From Nocardia sp. CNY236 (GTDB taxonomy: Bacteria; Actinomycetota; Actinomycetes; Mycobacteriales; Mycobacteriaceae): a stretch of DNA of 64,000 bases. The DNA lies in contig NZ_AXVD01000016.1 in assembly GCF_000482385.1 (NCBI RefSeq), forward strand, positions 1-64,000. Reading direction: 5' to 3'. The position numbers and the translations under genes are program-made. Position 1 is the first letter of the stretch. The number at the start of each line of letters is the position of its first letter. This document shows, in pieces, positions 30,983 through 40,176 of this stretch. The notes beneath the pieces were generated by a model, which was not told where the DNA came from, did no database searches, and saw only the letters and a program-made list of their open reading frames with translations.

Positions 30983-31897
30983 ATGTCTATCTTCCTGAAC
31001 AAGGATTCCAAGGTCATCGTCCAGGGCATCACAGGTGGTGAAGGCACCAAGCACACTGCGTTGATGCTGAAGGCGGGAACCCAGGTCGTGGGCGGTGTGA
31101 ATGCGCGCAAAGCGGGCACGACAGTCGGTCATGTCGACAGCACGGGCACCGCGATCGACTTGCCGGTGTTCGGCACCGTGGCCGAGGCCATGAAGGAAAC
31201 CGACGCCGATGTGTCCATCGTGTTCGTGCCGCCGAAGGCCGCCAAGGGTGCCATCATCGAGGCCATCGACGCGGAAATTCCTCTGCTGGTCGTCATCACC
31301 GAGGGTATTCCGGTGCAGGACACGGCCTACGCATGGGCCTACAACGTCGAGAAGGGCGCCAAGACCCGAATCATCGGCCCGAACTGTCCCGGCATCATCA
31401 CGCCAGGAGAGTCGCTGGTCGGGATCACCCCGGCGGACATCACCGGCAAGGGGCCGATCGGGCTGGTGTCGAAGTCCGGCACCCTGACCTACCAGATGAT
31501 GTACGAGCTGCGTGACCTCGGCTTCTCGACGTCCATCGGTATCGGTGGCGACCCCGTTATCGGCACCACCCATATCGACGCCATCGAAGCGTTCGAAAAG
31601 GACCCGGAGACTGCGCTGATCGTCATGATCGGCGAAATCGGTGGGGATGCCGAAGAGCGGGCCGCGGCTTACATCCAGGCCAACGTCACCAAGCCGGTGG
31701 TCGGTTACGTGGCCGGCTTCACTGCTCCCGAGGGCAAGACGATGGGCCATGCTGGCGCGATCGTATCCGGCTCGTCGGGCACTGCCCAGGCCAAGAAGGA
31801 CGCACTCGAGGCCGCGGGGGTCAAGGTCGGCAAGACGCCCTCCGAGACCGCCGCTCTGGCCCGGGAGATCCTGGCGAAGGTCGGCGTCAGCGCCTGA
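30983..31897 (+). CDS. sucD: Succinyl-CoA synthetase alpha subunit
   Basis: The 304-residue CoA-binding subunit has [21 protein letters not shown] (CoA site) at the N-terminus, [14 protein letters not shown] near residue 130, and the active-site phosphohistidine in [20 protein letters not shown] near residue 248. Its beta partner is immediately upstream. A strong hairpin 16 bases after the stop ends the operon. Confidence 0.98.
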   Translation: MSIFLNKDSKVIVQGITGGEGTKHTALMLKAGTQVVGGVNARKAGTTVGHVDSTGTAIDLPVFGTVAEAMKETDADVSIVFVPPKAAKGAIIEAIDAEIPLLVVITEGIPVQDTAYAWAYNVEKGAKTRIIGPNCPGIITPGESLVGITPADITGKGPIGLVSKSGTLTYQMMYELRDLGFSTSIGIGGDPVIGTTHIDAIEAFEKDPETALIVMIGEIGGDAEERAAAYIQANVTKPVVGYVAGFTAPEGKTMGHAGAIVSGSSGTAQAKKDALEAAGVKVGKTPSETAALAREILAKVGVSA

Positions 31898-31912
31898 GAA
31901 TCGTTCGAACAT

Positions 31913-31939
31913 GAGGCCGCCCCGTATCGGGGCGGCCTC
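31913..31939 (+). terminator. Hairpin terminator after sucD
   Basis: The stem GAGGCCGCCCCG / CGGGGCGGCCTC is perfect around a short loop (27 bases in all), 16 bases past the sucD stop. Confidence 0.88.
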
Positions 31940-31974
31940 TGCCGTGTGTATGGGGCGGCCTCTGCCGTGTGTAT
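31929..31974 (+). repeat. 23-bp direct repeat x2 built on the sucD terminator arm
   Basis: The 23 bases at 31929-31951, starting with the 3' arm of the terminator (GGGGCGGCCTCTGCC), are repeated exactly at 31952-31974. The duplication gives the hairpin two alternative 3' arms. Confidence 0.9.
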
Positions 31975-32333
31975 CGGGTACAGCCCGAGCGCCTTCGTGC
32001 CCATGCCCGTGACTGTGGGTATATTGGCGGCTCCGTAATCTGCTTCCTTCTCTGAACCGGGGCGGCCCGACCACCGCTCGTTCTCGAGGAACGGCTCGTT
32101 TTCGCAGTACCGATCACCCGAAGAGAGCGATCAGAACCGAATCCGCCTGTGCATTCGACCAACCGGCGAGCGGTGCCGGTTCGAGGCGTATGCGCTACGG
32201 TGTGCGTCGAGCTGCTGGGAAATGAGCGTATGCGCTCGCGCCGGCAAGCGGCACAGGGCGACCTGGGGCGGGGCAGCGAAGTAGCGTCGGAAGACATCCA
32301 GCCGCATGAAGACGACTCGATTGAGGAGACGAC
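31975..32333. other. Intergenic upstream of the Rv0954-like gene
   Basis: There are 359 bases with no supported gene. It should hold the promoter of the downstream membrane-protein gene; I cannot point to hexamers with confidence. The last 20 bases (GAGGAGACG before ATG) supply its ribosome binding site. Confidence 0.5.
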
Positions 32334-33335
32334 ATGTCATACCCGACCGGGGGCTCCGGGTACAACGGACCCTCGCCCGCAGCGCCCTCCAGCCCGGGCT
32401 CGGCCCTGGGGGGCGCCAGTTCAGGATCGGCCGCTGCTGGTAGCGGTGGTGGCGTCGGTGGCAAAGGCTTACCCTTTCTGCTGACCGTGGGCGCAGCGGC
32501 GCTTGGCGTGCTTGCCTTCCTACTCGGATTCCTGCCCTATGCCGGCGGGCCCGGCGGACTGTCGGCGAGCGCGTTCGAGCTGGGCTTCGGTGCGCTGCTC
32601 GGACTGCCGCTCTTCGGCGGTCTGCTCGCGGGTTTGGCGCTGCTGCCCAAGCAGAACGTGATCGGCATGGCGGGTGCCGCCTCGACCGCGGGTTTCTTCG
32701 CGCTGCTGATCCAGTCGTTCAACCTCCCCTTCGACGAGCTGGAGGTAGGTGCGTTCGTACTGCTCGTGGTCGTGTTCGTGCAGGCCGCGCTGACAGTTGT
32801 GGCGACGCTGTTCGACGCGGGCATCCTGACGGCCCCGCCAGCGCGCCCGAGTACGACGGCGAGCGCGTTCGGTGGTGGCTATGGTCAGCAGCTGTTCGGG
32901 CAGGGGCAGCAGGCATACCCGCAGCGACAGCCCGGGTACAGCCCAGCAGGAGCGTATGCACCGCCCGGGCACGGTGGCCAGCCCGCCTCGGCGCATTTCG
33001 GCGCGCAGCCCTCACCGTATGGCCACAGCCAGCAGAGTTACGGCCAAGGCCAGCCATACGCTCAGCAACAGCCAAGCTACGGACAGAATCCCCCAACCAC
33101 GGCCTACGGTTCGCAGCCACAAGGTGCGCCCTACGGCGCCCAGGCACAGCCCGATGACGCAGCCCACCCCAACTTCGGCGGGCAGCCTGCCACCTCCCAG
33201 TCGCCCTACGGTGCGCCGGGTTTCGGGCCGCAGAACCCCCCGACCCAGCCGGGAAGTCCGTTCGGCGGTGAGCAGGCAGGCGATCCGGCCGCCGAGGCCA
33301 CTCGGCCGTTCCGCCCCTCGGACGACACCCGGTAG
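32334..33335 (+). CDS. 34 kDa antigen-like membrane protein (Rv0954-type)
   Basis: The 333-residue protein has an N-terminal Gly/Ser/Pro-rich 48 residues and four hydrophobic helices between residues 47 and 165 (FLLTVGAAALGVLAFLLGFL, GALLGLPLFGGLLAGLALL and others). A 150-residue Gln/Pro/Gly/Tyr-rich tail follows with loose YGQ/QPxYG repeats. This is the layout of the mycobacterial 34 kDa antigenic protein homologue (DUF5336), next to sucCD in M. tuberculosis too. The tail is predicted disordered and cytosolic or envelope-facing; the role is unknown. AGGAG lies just before the ATG. Confidence 0.88.
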   Translation: MSYPTGGSGYNGPSPAAPSSPGSALGGASSGSAAAGSGGGVGGKGLPFLLTVGAAALGVLAFLLGFLPYAGGPGGLSASAFELGFGALLGLPLFGGLLAGLALLPKQNVIGMAGAASTAGFFALLIQSFNLPFDELEVGAFVLLVVVFVQAALTVVATLFDAGILTAPPARPSTTASAFGGGYGQQLFGQGQQAYPQRQPGYSPAGAYAPPGHGGQPASAHFGAQPSPYGHSQQSYGQGQPYAQQQPSYGQNPPTTAYGSQPQGAPYGAQAQPDDAAHPNFGGQPATSQSPYGAPGFGPQNPPTQPGSPFGGEQAGDPAAEATRPFRPSDDTR

Positions 33336-33420
33336 GCCGGGTTGGCTCCTCAGCGCAGCGGTCGCTGCCGACGGCGCGCCTGATCCGCTCGCGCTGGGGA
33401 AGCTGCCACGCTGAACAGCC

Positions 33421-34911
33421 ATGAACTTCCCGAGAAACTCGCTGGTGCGCCAAACCGCATCGCAGGTGCCACCGCCGCGTCGCAGGCCCGGCGAGTCCGA
33501 GTTCTCGACGTTGACCCCCGAGAGGGCTCGTGTTCTCCTGGCGGTTGCTGGTCGGCCTGCGGCATTCGGCCTGACCGTCATCGTGGTCGCGGTGTGCATC
33601 GCGTTGCTGTCGGCCGGCAGCGACCTCGCGGACGCCGCCGCTGTGGTCTGCGCCAGTTGGCTCAGCGCACACCACGTTCCGCTGACCATCGGGGAGACCT
33701 CGCTGGGGTTACTTCCTTTGTTGCCGGCCGCATTGCTGGTATGGCTGACCGGACGGGAATGCGCACGCGCTGTGCCGCCACGCTGCACCCGGGCTGATCT
33801 GTGGTGGATCGTGGGTGCCGCTGTGGGCGGTCCGCTCCTGGTCACCTCGGTGTGTCTGGCGGTCGTCGAAGACGCTGCGGGTGTCGGCACCGTGCGCCCG
33901 CCGAACCCCCTCGTCGCGTTTGCATGGGTTGCGGCGCTCTACTCACTGGCTGCTGTCGGTGGCATCGTGACTCGTATGCGGGGGCGTGTCCTCGCGCGGC
34001 TGCGCCTGTCCGGTTGGGCGGTCTCCGGTATCGATGGTGCGCGCCGGTCGGTCCTGCGGTTGCTGGCCGGCGCCGCCCTGGTGGCCGCCGTGGCATTCCT
34101 GGCGAACCTGTCGCATCTCGGAGAAACCTACGAATTCGCCGGTAACGGCGTCGGCGTGATCAGCCTGACATTGCTGTCACTGGTCTATCTGCCGAATCTG
34201 GTGGTCCTCGGGGCCGGCATTCTTGTCGGCTCCAGCGCCCAGGTCGGCTCGGCGTCGTTCGGCTTGTTCTCCGTGGTCGGTGGGCCGATGCCTGCCTTTC
34301 CGTTGTTGGTTGCGGCGCCAACCGGGCCAGCGGCACAGTGGTGGGTGGCGCTGCTGGTGATTCCTGCGGCGGTCGGCGTGGTCGGTGGGCTGGATTGCGC
34401 CCGTACCTCGATCGATCGGATCACCGCGCCTTGGGCCACGCTGACGTCGGCGGCCGTGGCGACATTCGCATCGACAGCAATTGCCTGGGCGGCGGGAGGC
34501 GCGCTCGGTGCGTATGGCCAGGTCGGAGTGGCTCTGCCCAGATTCGCACTGTTCACTTTCGCCTGGCTGGCGGTCTTCGGCTGGCTGGGTTTGGCCTTCG
34601 CCCGCCGGTTCATCGACCCTGTCGGATCGTCCCCGGGTGACCGTACCTCCTTCGACAGCAGTGATCCCTACGACGAGTCGGACCGGTACGACGAGTTCTC
34701 CGGCGACGGGTATCACCTGGACTCGGGCTCCTCTGGCCGTCGCGACCACCTGGCACCGGAGTTCGATCTCGAACTCGATGCCGAGCTCATCGATGAGCGA
34801 CCAGCGATCGAGACCGAGACTCGGGGACGCAACCACGGTGCCCAGGACATCATCGACGCAGAAATCGTCGAGGCAGACCTGGAGGACGGTCGGTGGAAGG
34901 ACGGTCGTTAG
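33421..34911 (+). CDS. Multi-pass membrane protein, DUF6350/Rv0955-type
   Basis: The 496-residue protein has a roughly 35-residue cytosolic N-terminus and about ten hydrophobic helices up to residue 400 (for example VLLAVAGRPAAFGLTVIVVA and LLRLLAGAALVAAVAFLANL). A strongly acidic C-terminal tail rich in Asp/Tyr/Glu follows. Family function is unknown. It lies between the Rv0954-like gene and purN exactly as in M. tuberculosis, and its last codons precede the purN ribosome binding site. Confidence 0.88.
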   Translation: MNFPRNSLVRQTASQVPPPRRRPGESEFSTLTPERARVLLAVAGRPAAFGLTVIVVAVCIALLSAGSDLADAAAVVCASWLSAHHVPLTIGETSLGLLPLLPAALLVWLTGRECARAVPPRCTRADLWWIVGAAVGGPLLVTSVCLAVVEDAAGVGTVRPPNPLVAFAWVAALYSLAAVGGIVTRMRGRVLARLRLSGWAVSGIDGARRSVLRLLAGAALVAAVAFLANLSHLGETYEFAGNGVGVISLTLLSLVYLPNLVVLGAGILVGSSAQVGSASFGLFSVVGGPMPAFPLLVAAPTGPAAQWWVALLVIPAAVGVVGGLDCARTSIDRITAPWATLTSAAVATFASTAIAWAAGGALGAYGQVGVALPRFALFTFAWLAVFGWLGLAFARRFIDPVGSSPGDRTSFDSSDPYDESDRYDEFSGDGYHLDSGSSGRRDHLAPEFDLELDAELIDERPAIETETRGRNHGAQDIIDAEIVEADLEDGRWKDGR

Positions 34912-34973
34912 GCTCTATCCCGGCGGCATCGTTGCCCGGCCGCCATCCGACCGATCGCAGCAGGAGTAGAGCG

Positions 34974-35630
34974 CTGACGTACCCGACCGCTCCGTGGAAA
35001 CCCGCCGGGGTGCCGGCCACTGTCGTCGTGCTGGCGTCGGGTGCCGGCACACTCTTGCGTGCGCTCTTGGACGCGACCGCAGCACCGGACCACCCGGCAA
35101 AGGTCGTCGCCGTCGGCGTCGACCGCGCGTGTGACGCCACCGACCACGCGGACGCCGCTGGTGTGCCGCACTTCCGAGTGGCCCTGCAAGACTTCTCGGA
35201 CCGCGGCGCGTGGGATGTCGCATTCACCGACGCCGTCGATCGCTATCACCCGGATCTCGTGGTGTCCGCGGGGTTCATGCGGCTGCTCGGTCCGGTTTTC
35301 CTGCGTCGATTCGGCGGACGGGTCATCAATACGCACCCCGCGCTGCTGCCCGCGTTTCCAGGCGCGCACGGAGTTCGGGACGCATTGTCCTATGGAGTCC
35401 GGGTAACCGGCTGCACGGTGCACATGGTGGACGCGGGCGTGGACACCGGGCCGATTCTCGCGCAAGAGGCGGTCACGGTGGAGTCCGGCGACGATGAGGC
35501 CGCCCTGCACGAGCGGATCAAGGTCGTCGAGCGACGGTTACTGGTGGACGTCGTCGCCGCCGTCGCGACCAGAGGGATTGTCTCCGATGGACGAAAGGCA
35601 GTTATTCCAGATGAGCGAGTGCTTCGGTGA
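34974..35630 (+). CDS. purN: Phosphoribosylglycinamide formyltransferase PurN
   Basis: The 218-residue folate-dependent GAR transformylase acts at step three of purine synthesis. [17 protein letters not shown] begins the domain, [32 protein letters not shown] carries the catalytic Asn and His (in [13 protein letters not shown]), and [16 protein letters not shown] carries the Asp. The start is inferred to be CTG at 34974. The only good Shine-Dalgarno (CAGGAG) lies 8 bases upstream, and the resulting length matches homologues. GTG 34893, TTG 34932 and GTG 35010 are alternatives. The stop overlaps the purH GTG start by four bases. Confidence 0.93.
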   Translation: MTYPTAPWKPAGVPATVVVLASGAGTLLRALLDATAAPDHPAKVVAVGVDRACDATDHADAAGVPHFRVALQDFSDRGAWDVAFTDAVDRYHPDLVVSAGFMRLLGPVFLRRFGGRVINTHPALLPAFPGAHGVRDALSYGVRVTGCTVHMVDAGVDTGPILAQEAVTVESGDDEAALHERIKVVERRLLVDVVAAVATRGIVSDGRKAVIPDERVLR

Positions 35631-37198
35631 GTGAACGCACAGCGATCAACAAGGCGTTGGTGAGCGTCTACGACAAGACCGGCCTCATCGAGCTCGCGAC
35701 CGGCCTGCACGCTGCGGGCATCGAACTGGTCTCGACCGGATCGACAGCTGGCAAGATCGCCGACGCGGGCATCCCCGTGACCAAGGTGGAGGATCTGACC
35801 GGCTTCCCGGAGGCCCTCGATGGTCGAGTCAAGACGCTGCATCCACGAGTGCACGCGGGTATCCTCGCCGATCCACGCAAGCAGGAGCATGTCGACCAGT
35901 TGGTCGAACTCGGTGTCGAGGCGTTCCAGCTGGTCGTGGTGAACCTCTATCCGTTCAGCCAGACGGTGGCCAGTGGCGCGAGCCCCGACGAGTGCGTGGA
36001 GCAGATCGATATCGGCGGTCCGTCGATGGTGCGCGCCGCGGCGAAGAACCACTCGTCGGTGTCGGTGGTCGTCGACACCAGCGACTATGCCGACGTGCTG
36101 GCCGCGGTGAAGTCCGGCGGCTTCACGCTGGCCGACCGTGTGGCGCTGGCCGCCAAGGCTTTTCAGCACACGGCAAGCTACGACGTCGCGGTCGCTACAT
36201 GGATGACCACCGTACTGGCGGCCGAGGACGAGCTCGGCGACCGAACCATGCCGGTCGCCGAGTGGCTCGCCGGCACATGGCAGCGGTCGACTGTGTTGCG
36301 CTACGGCGAGAATCCGCATCAGACCGCGGCGCTGTACACCAATGGCGACGGCAGTCTCGGGCTGGCGCAGGCTCACCAGTTACACGGCAAAGAGATGTCG
36401 TACAACAACTATGTCGACGCCGACGCCGCGTGGCGGGCGGCGTTCGACCACGAGGGGCCGGCCGTCGCAATCATCAAGCACGCGAACCCCTGTGGCATCG
36501 CGCTCGGCGTCGACATCGCGGATGCGCATCGTAAAGCGCATGCGTGTGATCCAGTCAGCGCATTCGGCGGGGTGATTGCCGCGAACCGTGAGGTCACCCT
36601 GGAGATGGCCGAGCAAGTCGCCGAGATCTTCACCGAGGTGATCGTGGCGCCGTCCTACGCCGACGGTGCGGTGGAAGTGTTGCAGCGCAAGAAGAATGTG
36701 CGCATCCTCATTGCCCGCCCGCCTCGTCGTACCGGTGTGGAACTGCGCATGATCAGCGGTGGCGCGCTGGTCCAGCAGCGGGATGTGCTCGATGCCGCGG
36801 GCGACGATCCGGACAACTGGACCTTGGCCGCGGGCGCTCCCGCCGACGCGCCGACGCTCGCCGACCTGGCATTTGCGTGGCGCGCTTGCCGCGCGGTGAA
36901 GTCGAACGCGATCCTGCTCGCGCACGACGGTGCTGCTGTCGGTGTCGGCATGGGTCAGGTCAATCGGGTGGACGCGGTCGGTCTTGCGGTACAGCGAGCC
37001 GGTGACCGCGCCAAGGGCTCGGTAGCAGCTTCCGATGCGTACTTCCCATTCCCGGACGGGCCACAGACTCTGATCCATGCTGGTGTCCGCGCTATCGTCC
37101 AGCCCGGTGGCTCGGTGCGGGATCAGGAAACGATCGATCTCGCGCGTCGGGCAGGCGTGACCCTGTATCTCACCGGCGCCCGCCACTTCGCGCACTGA
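35627..37198 (+). CDS. purH: Bifunctional AICAR transformylase/IMP cyclohydrolase PurH
   Basis: The 523-residue enzyme catalyses the last two steps of IMP synthesis. The N-terminal cyclohydrolase (MGS-like) domain has [26 protein letters not shown] and [13 protein letters not shown]. The C-terminal transformylase has [38 protein letters not shown] (catalytic Lys-His) and [10 protein letters not shown]. Translation starts at GTG overlapping the purN stop (GTGA). A bidirectional hairpin follows the stop. Confidence 0.98.
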   Translation: MSERTAINKALVSVYDKTGLIELATGLHAAGIELVSTGSTAGKIADAGIPVTKVEDLTGFPEALDGRVKTLHPRVHAGILADPRKQEHVDQLVELGVEAFQLVVVNLYPFSQTVASGASPDECVEQIDIGGPSMVRAAAKNHSSVSVVVDTSDYADVLAAVKSGGFTLADRVALAAKAFQHTASYDVAVATWMTTVLAAEDELGDRTMPVAEWLAGTWQRSTVLRYGENPHQTAALYTNGDGSLGLAQAHQLHGKEMSYNNYVDADAAWRAAFDHEGPAVAIIKHANPCGIALGVDIADAHRKAHACDPVSAFGGVIAANREVTLEMAEQVAEIFTEVIVAPSYADGAVEVLQRKKNVRILIARPPRRTGVELRMISGGALVQQRDVLDAAGDDPDNWTLAAGAPADAPTLADLAFAWRACRAVKSNAILLAHDGAAVGVGMGQVNRVDAVGLAVQRAGDRAKGSVAASDAYFPFPDGPQTLIHAGVRAIVQPGGSVRDQETIDLARRAGVTLYLTGARHFAH

Positions 37199-37215
37199 TA
37201 CACCCTTGGACCCGC

Positions 37216-37247
37216 AATACCGTGCCGAACTGGTTGGGCACGGTATT
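37216..37247. terminator. Bidirectional hairpin terminator between purH and lipoprotein gene
   Basis: A perfect 11-bp stem AATACCGTGCC / GGCACGGTATT with a 10-base loop lies between two convergent genes, 17 bases after purH and three bases from the lipoprotein stop. It can serve both strands. Confidence 0.85.
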
Positions 37248-37249
37248 CG

Positions 37250-37699
37250 CTAGTGCGCCCGGAGTACTGTGCGCTCGCCCAGCGGACTGTTCAGCGACAC
37301 TTCCAGGGTGCCGAAGACTGCGACCATGGTGCACATCCGCCCTACCGCGTCGGAAGGTCGGCCTGCGCGCAGTGCAACCGTGACGGTATCGGTGGTCTCG
37401 GTGACCGATGCGTCCACTCCGTAGCATTCCGGTGCGCCCGCTTGAAAATTCACCGCTATCCTGTTGTCCGGTAGCCGAGTCCAGGACTCGAATGGAATCG
37501 GGTGAGCTCCGACTATCGTCGAGTCGGCGGTGAACCGTATCCCTCGACCTCCGCGGGGATCCTCGACAGGCGCCTGCGACTCTGCGGCCGGGGTAGGCAA
37601 GGTCTGCTCGTTCTCGTTCCCGTCCGTGTGGCTACAGCCGGTAGCAGCGAGGAAGGTAAGCATGGCGGCAATGGCGCACCCACCCTGGATTCGATGCAT
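37250..37699 (-). CDS. Putative lipoprotein, function unknown
   Basis: The 149-residue protein from ATG 37699 has a lipoprotein signal: MHRIQGGC, then a hydrophobic stretch ending in the lipobox LAATGC near residue 22. The mature chain begins SHTDGNENEQ. The rest is beta-rich with Cys near residues 90 and 123 that could pair. A longer frame extends 24 codons upstream but would bury the signal, so it was not used. Membrane-anchored extracytoplasmic location is inferred. Confidence 0.78.
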   Translation of the reverse strand: MHRIQGGCAIAAMLTFLAATGCSHTDGNENEQTLPTPAAESQAPVEDPRGGRGIRFTADSTIVGAHPIPFESWTRLPDNRIAVNFQAGAPECYGVDASVTETTDTVTVALRAGRPSDAVGRMCTMVAVFGTLEVSLNSPLGERTVLRAH

Positions 37700-37798
37700 A
37701 TCGTCACTGTAGTGGGGCGGCTCGGTATCTGATACATCGTGCGTTCGAACGAACTCCAGTGCACCGCCCAATGGTCGGTGGCGGCCATAGGAATCGGT

Positions 37799-38053
37799 TT
37801 ACCGGCTGGTGAACGGTAACAGCGCCATCTCGCGGGCGTTCTTCACCGCGATTGCGACCTGTCGCTGTTGTTGGGGAGTCAGCCCGGTGACGCGGCGGCT
37901 GCGAATCTTGCCACGATCGGAGATGAATGTGCGCAGCAGATTGACGTCCTTGTAGTCGACTTTCTCGATACCCGCGGCGATGAGCGGATTCTTTTTGGGA
38001 CGGCGGGCCTGCTCGGCACGCACCTTCTTCGACGGTGCTCGTTTGACTGCCAT
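37799..38053 (-). CDS. rpsR: 30S ribosomal protein S18, zinc-independent paralogue
   Basis: The 84-residue protein has the S18 core [23 protein letters not shown] and [10 protein letters not shown]. The zinc-binding CxxC of the usual S18 is absent: the equivalent region reads [12 protein letters not shown], and the usual NCVQHQR reads LTPQQQR. This is the C-minus type (rpsR2 class), generally made when zinc is scarce to replace the zinc form. No other alternative ribosomal gene is adjacent, and I see no AT-rich Zur-like palindrome in the 250 bases upstream. An inverted repeat sits at its ribosome binding site. Confidence 0.93.
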   Translation of the reverse strand: MAVKRAPSKKVRAEQARRPKKNPLIAAGIEKVDYKDVNLLRTFISDRGKIRSRRVTGLTPQQQRQVAIAVKNAREMALLPFTSR

Positions 38054-38054
38054 G

Positions 38055-38074
38055 TGACAGGGTTCCCTCTCACG
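38055..38074 (-). promoter_or_regulatory. Inverted repeat at the rpsR ribosome binding site
   Basis: On the minus strand the sequence just before the ATG reads GTGAGAGGG-AA-CCCTGTCAC, nine-base arms with one mismatch. It covers the GAGAGGGAA that would serve as Shine-Dalgarno. It could be a translational hairpin or a protein-binding site; role inferred. Confidence 0.5.
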
Positions 38075-38560
38075 AGATCAACGGTTGCCTACCAAAACTC
38101 GACGTGTACGCACCGGACGATGCGCCCGGGGTTCGAACTTCCTGAGATATCGGCGCAACTGTCCCGGCGACGCCCCGACCACCCAATCGTACCGGATCGC
38201 GCCGCGGCGTTCAGTGGGCTATCCAGGTCGATGTGACACTAATAGCTATGTATCAGCTAATTCTACTTCGGCAGGGAAGTCGCATGATTGCGAATTTCTC
38301 AGTTGCAAGTAGATTGCTGTAGGGCGAGATTTGCACTGAGAGTTCGTTTGTGGTGGGTAGAAAAGTCCGCGGAAACCGCTGCATCCAGACCTGGATGCCG
38401 GTACTCTCGCTGTGAGGGCGGGTTCTCCTGGTCCCCCCGGGGAACCCGCTCATCGCCACCCTGGTATTGCGTGTGGCGATTCTTGATTTCTTCTCCCCTG
38501 TCGGCATCGGCTGCAGTTGGAATGCTGTGCCTCGCGTGGAATGCTGTGCGTCGCGCGAGG
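38075..38560. other. Intergenic, 5' side of rpsR / 3' side of coiled-coil gene
   Basis: There are 486 bases with no supported gene; overlapping open frames lack any recognisable motif. An AT-rich patch near 38235-38275 (TAATAGCTATGTATCAGCTAATTC) contains AGCTA/TAGCT inverted elements and could hold the rpsR promoter. Confidence 0.45.
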
Positions 38561-39010
38561 TCACCGAGGGTCCAACACCTCCGGTGTCGCCTTTCGATCG
38601 TTGTCGATCGTTGCGCATCGGCCGTCTCCGGGAGGTTTCGGCAAACCAGGAAACTCCGACCAGAGCGCCTCCAAGCGCGAGAGTTGTGCACCGAGCAGCG
38701 AGATGGGGCCAGCAAGCAGCGACAGCGGCCACGGCCAGTGCTGGAAGTCCATCCGTCGGATGTACTCGGCCAGTTCCGCCGTTGTCGCCTCCAATTCGCT
38801 GATCTCGACACGCAATTCACTCACTTGCGTTCGCAGCTGCATGGATTGCTGCTCCAGTTCACCGATCCGTGCCAGGGCTGCAGCCAACCCCTCCACCAGT
38901 GTTCGGTGCCGACCGTCCGCGCCGGTCCCCAGCTGTGGCCAGCCCGACAGGCCTGGTCCACGCAGCTGAATCTGGATGTCGCGCAGCAGTGTCTCTTGTT
39001 CCGGCGTCAC
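38561..39010 (-). CDS. Coiled-coil protein with lysin-like N-terminal motif, function unknown
   Basis: The 149-residue protein starts MTPEQETLLRDIQIQLRGPG and continues LSGWPQLG. As I recall, this stretch is typical of the C-terminal segment of phage-type muramidases/amidases in Rhodococcus and Nocardia. Residues 38-85 form a heptad-like coiled coil (ALARIGELEQQSMQLRTQVS). A Trp/Pro-rich hydrophobic stretch DFQHWPWPLSLLAGPISLLG follows near residue 90. No catalytic lysin domain is present, so it may be a detached targeting module. Confidence 0.6.
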   Translation of the reverse strand: MTPEQETLLRDIQIQLRGPGLSGWPQLGTGADGRHRTLVEGLAAALARIGELEQQSMQLRTQVSELRVEISELEATTAELAEYIRRMDFQHWPWPLSLLAGPISLLGAQLSRLEALWSEFPGLPKPPGDGRCATIDNDRKATPEVLDPR

Positions 39011-39298
39011 ACCCGGATCCTCTCGTTCGACGAAATTCCGCTAACCGAAATCGATCGACTCGGCCTTGGTTCACTGTGCGGCGCACGTTGCCGATCGTTG
39101 TCCGGCGCCGGGTCCGACGAACAGTGCGTCCACTTTTACAGCCGAGACATAGTGTGCCCGTTGGTTGTTCGTCAGGTGTAGATCAGGCAGAAACGCATGA
39201 CTTCCACTGTATGTCCACCCGAGTGGTGGCATCGTGGAATTCGGTGGGGATCGTGCGATCGGCTAGCAATAGCCCATCGATATCACCATGCCCCTAGG
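39011..39298. other. Intergenic, no supported gene
   Basis: Several short frames overlap on both strands here but none shows a motif, a ribosome binding site or consistent codon bias. It separates the coiled-coil gene from the conservon operon on the same strand. Confidence 0.45.
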
Positions 39299-39345
39299 CC
39301 GAACGGACCCTCCGCAGCATGATTCGCTGCGGAGGGTCCGTTCGG
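39299..39345. terminator. Strong hairpin terminator after the conservon/MHYT operon
   Basis: A perfect 20-bp stem (arms 39299-39318 and 39326-39345, CCGAACGGACCCTCCGCAGC and complement) with a 7-base loop lies 16 bases past the MHYT gene stop. It is one of the strongest hairpins in the window. Confidence 0.92.
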
Positions 39346-39360
39346 CGGATTCGGTTCCGC

Positions 39361-40176
39361 TCAGTAGGCGGGTTCGAGATTCGGTTGGTGCGGTTGGTTT
39401 GCCGATACAGGTTCGACCTCTCGGCGGTCCGGAGCGACCAGTACCGCCGAGATCGGTGCGGTCAGTGCGAGCAGACCGATGACGAACATGGGGAACACGA
39501 AGTCGAACAACTTGGTACCGCTGGGCATCCTCGCGGACGGGTCGACATCGAAGTCGAGTGCGGCGAGTGCGGTGTAGTACGTCGCCGCCATACCGACGGC
39601 GAACAGCACCACGGTCACGACGCGTGCAAGCGGGAAGCGCATCGCTTGGAACGACCAGAGTATTCCGGTCGCCGTACTCACGCCGAGGGCTGCGGAAACG
39701 GCCACGAGCCAGAATGTGACGTCGACCGACCCCTGGATTGCAATCGAGCCGACGCCCAAGTAGTGCATCGTGCCGATTCCGAGGCCGAGTACCAGACCAC
39801 CGGCGGCCAGCAAGGGAGGTCGCGGTCGGCGCCCGATGATCAGCACTGCTACGAACACCGTTGCGATCGCCACCACCAAGGCCGTGGACAGTTTGGTCGA
39901 GTCGTACCGTAGCGAGCTGCCCGATACCTTCAGCCCGAGCATGGCCACCGAGGTCGACAGCCAGGCCCCCACCCCACCGAGCGACAGCGCCGCCGAGGCC
40001 AGCCATACCAGCCGGAATTGGACCGAACGCATGCTGTGCATGATGCACGCGAGACCGATTGTCGCACCGAGCACGGAGATGCCCAAGGAAAGCGGGATCA
40101 GCCAATAGCCGAGCGCGAACTGGTCGACAGAGATCTCGGCGTCCTCGCCGGCGGCCAGCACCGCGAACTCATGCAT
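39361..40176 (-). CDS. MHYT-domain integral membrane sensor
   Basis: The 271-residue protein has about seven hydrophobic helices and the MHYT signature: GIGTMHYLGVGSIAI near residue 133 matches M-H-Y-x-G exactly. A degenerate first repeat ACIMHSMRS lies near 43, and a third MAATYYTALAAL lies near 195. MHYT domains are proposed to sense diatomic gases through a metal. No GGDEF/EAL output is fused, unlike many MHYT proteins. It overlaps the conservon GTPase gene by 8 bases, so it belongs to that operon. Confidence 0.88.
   Translation of the reverse strand: MHEFAVLAAGEDAEISVDQFALGYWLIPLSLGISVLGATIGLACIMHSMRSVQFRLVWLASAALSLGGVGAWLSTSVAMLGLKVSGSSLRYDSTKLSTALVVAIATVFVAVLIIGRRPRPPLLAAGGLVLGLGIGTMHYLGVGSIAIQGSVDVTFWLVAVSAALGVSTATGILWSFQAMRFPLARVVTVVLFAVGMAATYYTALAALDFDVDPSARMPSGTKLFDFVFPMFVIGLLALTAPISAVLVAPDRREVEPVSANQPHQPNLEPAY

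Noticed and set aside
29759..32074. 771-codon minus-strand open frame opposite sucCD
   Set aside because: It spans two unmistakable genes and their gap, has no recognisable domain, and arises from strong codon bias on the other strand.
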